Shown here piece after piece: positions 61,395-64,000 of a stretch of DNA of 64,000 nucleotides (its first letter is position 1; each line of letters begins with the position of its first letter). The translations under genes and the position numbers were made by a program. The stretch covers positions 1-64,000 of the forward strand of contig CASIBY010000005.1 in the NCBI GenBank assembly GCA_949373095.1, given 5' to 3'. The notes under the pieces are model-generated. The model was not told the DNA's origin. It worked only from the letters and a program-made list of their open reading frames with translations, and made no database searches. This DNA comes from Candidatus Poseidoniaceae archaeon. GTDB taxonomy: Archaea > Thermoplasmatota > Poseidoniia > Poseidoniales > Poseidoniaceae.

Positions 61395-63405
61395 GATTTG
61401 CCCTCATACTGGGTTTTCTGCCGCACAGCAGAAACAGTGGCCTTTGTTGCACTCACACCAACTGGGAACGCTAGAATTTGGAGACATAGATTCCATTGAC
61501 GCGGACTACTTAAAAGGCCTATCTGATGAGATAAAAGCCTCCATAAGCACTTCTAGAATGAGTCAACAAGAGACAAAAGCCAGGGACAGAATCTATCAAC
61601 ACCTGAAGCGGAATATTGAGAGGAAACTCAACGGAAGCCAGCTTCATGCCTTTGGCTCAACCCAGTCTCGCACATCATTAGGAGTTGGAGATTTGGACTT
61701 ATGCTTGGTCGTTGATGCTCCTTCGCCTCGTAAAATATTGAATAAAGTTCGAAACATCTTGAGTAGTTTAGAAATGACTGAAATCGAGGTGATTGGTCGA
61801 GCGAAAGTGCCAATCATTAAATTCAAAGACCCAGAAACTGGACTTCCTATTGATATCTCTGTCAACAATGAACTTGCATTGTACAATACTGAACTCATTC
61901 GTGCTTATGCCGACACCCACCCTATGGTTAGGAACGGTGTGCTTTCCATAAAATACTGGGCATCCTCAAGAGCGATTAATCAAGCCTTTATGGGTACACT
62001 ATCATCGTATGCTTGGACTCTTCTTGCGATTGGAAGCATGCAGACTGACCCTCAAATTAAACTCCCAAATCTACAGAAAGATGCCGAACCAAATGTCCTC
62101 AAGCTCGATGATGATTACGACGTTGGGTTTCATTCTGAACCTACATCACCATGGGAACCAACCTTGGACCATGCATCCTGCTTTGTTTCCTTTATCAGGC
62201 GGCTGGTATTTGAGTGGCCGTTTGAGCATGACGTTGTATCAATCCGAAATGGAGGAACTGTTTCCCGGAGCAAAAAAGGTTGGGCTGAGGGGGAACCTGA
62301 TGCATGGACATTGGTACCGGACCACCTTGACCGTCGGCTCGGAGAGCATAGCATGCCCATAGAAGACCCGTTTTCCCTCAACCATGATTTGAGCAGAGTA
62401 CTGAGACCATCGGGCTACCTAACCATCAGAGAAGAAGTGCTCAAGGCATGGATTGGCATGCTCAATGGTGCGCCTTGGAGTGAACTTAGCAAAAAGGAAG
62501 CAACTACCGAAATCAAGCAATTTGACCTCTTTGAGGATTTACGAAATTTACCGATGGATAGAGTTAACGCAATCCATCAAGAAACCATTGACCAACTCAC
62601 AAGGGCAGAGGAAGATGGAGCAAGGTTGAGCTCCCAACGCCGTTCCATAGGCCAAGCCATCCAATTCGCATTAGGAAAGCGAGATACACCGCCCGAAGGG
62701 GCAATCGAAGATGGGGAACAGGTCTCCACGGAAATCAGCGAGTCCAAATCCCAACTTGATGAACTGATTTTGAAACGAGATGAGCAGGTCAGCAAGATTG
62801 TCATCTCATCTCCAAAAATTTCAGAAACGCTTCGGCAAACATTTGGCCGGATTACAGAGCAGTTGGACGTCATGAACATTCCACTTCTTGAACGGGAACA
62901 AGAACTAGCTTCACTCTTCTTCGAACTTCAAGAGATGTATCCGATTGGAAAAGAAGTTGACCGACTTAACAGGGAAATTCACTACATCAAGAAACCCCTC
63001 CACGGCAACATAAAACACCTCAACAAATCCGAGAAAAAAATCAAACGAAAGATTCGCACAAACCGCAAGAATACTAAATCACTTCGAAGAGAAAAAGGCC
63101 GGCTTGAGTCTTGGATACGAATCCAAAATGGAAGTAAGAAACCGCACCGAAACGACCAAGTTGGGAAACGTCAAAATCGAGGCCCTAAACCCAGCGATGT
63201 CAAGAAAAAAATGGATTCCGGCGAGGCGCTTTCAATGGATGATTTGAGCACGTTGCTACAGCATGGGGGAGTTCTCAATATGGGCGCTTCCAAGAATGAC
63301 AACACCTCCCAACAAAAGAACAAGCGAACAAAGAGTAAGTCCTCAAATTATCAAGTCCGCAGAGGAAAAAGGGGCCAAGGAAGGCAGAACTCAAAGAAGG
63401 AATGA
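61384..63405 (+). CDS. Eukaryote-like non-canonical nucleotidyltransferase (Cid1/TUTase/PAP family) with coiled-coil, basic tail
   Basis: The 673-residue protein has the poly(A)/poly(U) polymerase fold. The nucleotidyltransferase motif GSTQSRTSLGVGDLDLCLVV (91-110) gives the catalytic GS and the D103-x-D105 pair; D157 in LPIDISVNNEL is the third acid. LALYNTELIRAYA (164-176), VLSIKYWASSRAINQAF and GTLSSYAWTLLAIGSMQ match the helical nucleotide-binding region. IEDPFSLNHDLSRVL (327-341) matches the PAP-associated domain signature (IEDPF...N.ARSV). After residue 380 come a long coiled coil and a Lys/Arg-rich tail that should bind RNA. Both ends are coupled to neighbours (11-base overlap upstream, ATGA downstream). 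It should add nucleotides to RNA 3' ends; which one is not visible. Confidence 0.87.
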   Translation: MSREICPHTGFSAAQQKQWPLLHSHQLGTLEFGDIDSIDADYLKGLSDEIKASISTSRMSQQETKARDRIYQHLKRNIERKLNGSQLHAFGSTQSRTSLGVGDLDLCLVVDAPSPRKILNKVRNILSSLEMTEIEVIGRAKVPIIKFKDPETGLPIDISVNNELALYNTELIRAYADTHPMVRNGVLSIKYWASSRAINQAFMGTLSSYAWTLLAIGSMQTDPQIKLPNLQKDAEPNVLKLDDDYDVGFHSEPTSPWEPTLDHASCFVSFIRRLVFEWPFEHDVVSIRNGGTVSRSKKGWAEGEPDAWTLVPDHLDRRLGEHSMPIEDPFSLNHDLSRVLRPSGYLTIREEVLKAWIGMLNGAPWSELSKKEATTEIKQFDLFEDLRNLPMDRVNAIHQETIDQLTRAEEDGARLSSQRRSIGQAIQFALGKRDTPPEGAIEDGEQVSTEISESKSQLDELILKRDEQVSKIVISSPKISETLRQTFGRITEQLDVMNIPLLEREQELASLFFELQEMYPIGKEVDRLNREIHYIKKPLHGNIKHLNKSEKKIKRKIRTNRKNTKSLRREKGRLESWIRIQNGSKKPHRNDQVGKRQNRGPKPSDVKKKMDSGEALSMDDLSTLLQHGGVLNMGASKNDNTSQQKNKRTKSKSSNYQVRRGKRGQGRQNSKKE

Positions 63406-63896
63406 GAGCCGTGCCGCCCCCTGTTTGGAACCAAGGTATTGAGCCCAAAAACATGAGTAGTGCTGCATGTCACCAGGTTCGCACTCTATTTTTAAACGAG
63501 ACTGGAGAGCGCTATTCCGATATTACTGTTCGCCACTTACCCATACCTAACTGGGAGGGGAATTTGATTCTCACCGATTCAACACCCAATGCTGAGAGCC
63601 ACATTATCGGATTGTTATGGGCCACCCCATTCAAAGATGATATCGTTCGCGTTGCTGCATTTGTCATCCATTCAGAACAGCAAGGCAAAGGGTTAGGGGC
63701 AGAAGCTTGGAATCGATTCGTAGACGCTGCGCTCAAAGAGGGATACAAGCAAGTTCAACTCGAAGTCAAAGCGAGTAATATACGGGCTCAACGGTTTTAT
63801 GAGCGACGTGGCATGACGGTACGAAAACACCTTGAGGGATACTACCAATCCGGCATGGGATACATGATGCGAGGGCCCCTTCTTCACTACAGTTAG
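63402..63896 (+). CDS. GNAT-family N-acetyltransferase (RimI-like)
   Basis: The 164-residue protein has the GNAT acetyl-CoA motif HSEQQGKGLGAEAWNRFVDA (Q/RxxGxG/A) and LEVKASNIRAQRFYERRGMT, followed by LEGYYQSGMGYMMRG. RimI-type enzymes acetylate protein N-termini. The start overlaps the TUTase-like gene stop by four bases (ATGA), so it is the third gene of that operon. The ATG at 63453 (MSSAACHQV) is an alternative. Confidence 0.88.
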   Translation: MRAVPPPVWNQGIEPKNMSSAACHQVRTLFLNETGERYSDITVRHLPIPNWEGNLILTDSTPNAESHIIGLLWATPFKDDIVRVAAFVIHSEQQGKGLGAEAWNRFVDAALKEGYKQVQLEVKASNIRAQRFYERRGMTVRKHLEGYYQSGMGYMMRGPLLHYS

Positions 63897-63899
63897 TGA

Positions 63900-64000
63900 G
63901 TGAAAGTCTTATTCGCTTTCGCGGTTGATGGGTCATTCATGCTCCAGCGAACAATGACGACACTTGTGGACATCGCTGGAGTAAAAAGCGTCACACTGTT
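63900..64000 (+). CDS. Possible start of a further gene, cut by the window end
   Basis: A GTG three bases after the GNAT stop opens a frame that stays open to the window end, starting MKVLFAFAVDGSFMLQRTMT, with VDIAGVKSVTL near the cut. The position fits a fourth gene in the operon. The antisense strand also has an open frame over the same bases that ends with TAA, so the strand is not certain. Too little is present to name a family. Confidence 0.33.
   Translation, partial: MKVLFAFAVDGSFMLQRTMTTLVDIAGVKSVTL

Noticed and set aside
1..64000. CRISPR arrays, insertion sequences, prophage or replication origin
   Set aside because: I saw no repeat-spacer pattern, transposase, integrase or origin-type repeat cluster by reading; short or divergent cases could be missed without a search.

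Overview
The window reads as archaeal, most probably a marine Group II (Poseidoniales) euryarchaeon. It carries archaeal aRF1, aEF1B, aIF2-beta, eS1, class I lysyl-tRNA synthetase, KH-domain aCPSF1, a proteasome beta subunit, ZPR1, an archaeal UMP kinase and an archaeal RNase P RNA. These sit beside genes more usual in bacteria: Ni-superoxide dismutase with its protease, VKOR, ThyA/DHFR, a PlsC-type acyltransferase and RND/MMPL exporters. The lineage is inferred from gene content, not from any search. Gene packing is very tight, and convergent genes usually abut with no spacer.

Layout. 0-3 kb: a frameshifted HTH_10 regulator, then a minus-strand run of rlmE, an OB-fold protein, a 55-residue zinc-finger protein and aEF1B. 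3-9 kb: an extracytoplasmic thiol-redox group (two thioredoxin-fold proteins, VKOR, a membrane-anchored partner), a sugar-nucleotide epimerase and a glycosyltransferase. 9-22 kb: UMP kinase, aRF1, ArgRS, a NOG1-like GTPase, aIF2-beta, a PyrE-like regulator, LysRS-I and an RND exporter, ending at RNase P RNA. 22-27.5 kb: one giant surface-protein gene broken by many frameshifts. 27.5-36 kb: RpiA, tRNA-Lys, the SodN/SodX pair, carbamate kinase, AsnRS, two glycosyltransferase-fold membrane proteins, parvulin, tRNA-Pro and a divergent arginine-decarboxylase-like protein. 36-49 kb: aCPSF1, proteasome beta, SepF, ZPR1, TrpRS, PlsC, ThyA-DHFR-MazG, an MTAP-like phosphorylase, a PI-PLC-like lipoprotein and an eS1-SAP fusion. 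49-64 kb: a COG1325 RNA-binding protein, a frameshifted arylsulfotransferase-like surface protein, ferredoxin, PdxS, an NDP-sugar pyrophosphorylase, a COG1340 coiled-coil protein, a DtxR regulator, a membrane protein with two cytoplasmic zinc ribbons, and an operon with a eukaryote-like non-canonical nucleotidyltransferase (TUTase/Cid1 architecture).

Two themes run through the window. One is RNA metabolism: four aminoacyl-tRNA synthetases, two tRNAs, RNase P RNA, aCPSF1, RlmE, the COG1325 protein and the TUTase-like enzyme. The other is the cell surface: secreted or anchored proteins, redox folding, glycosyltransferases and a lipoprotein. The most unusual items are the TUTase-like protein (61384-63405), the ribosomal protein eS1 with a C-terminal SAP domain (48224-49189), the arginine-decarboxylase-like protein lacking its Ser-Ser cleavage site (35282-35959), and the zero-spacer convergent gene ends.

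Several genes are broken by single-base indels (417-1118, 14801-15143, 22427-27436, 49875-52124). In each case the reading continues in a neighbouring frame, which fits sequencing or assembly error at least as well as true gene decay.
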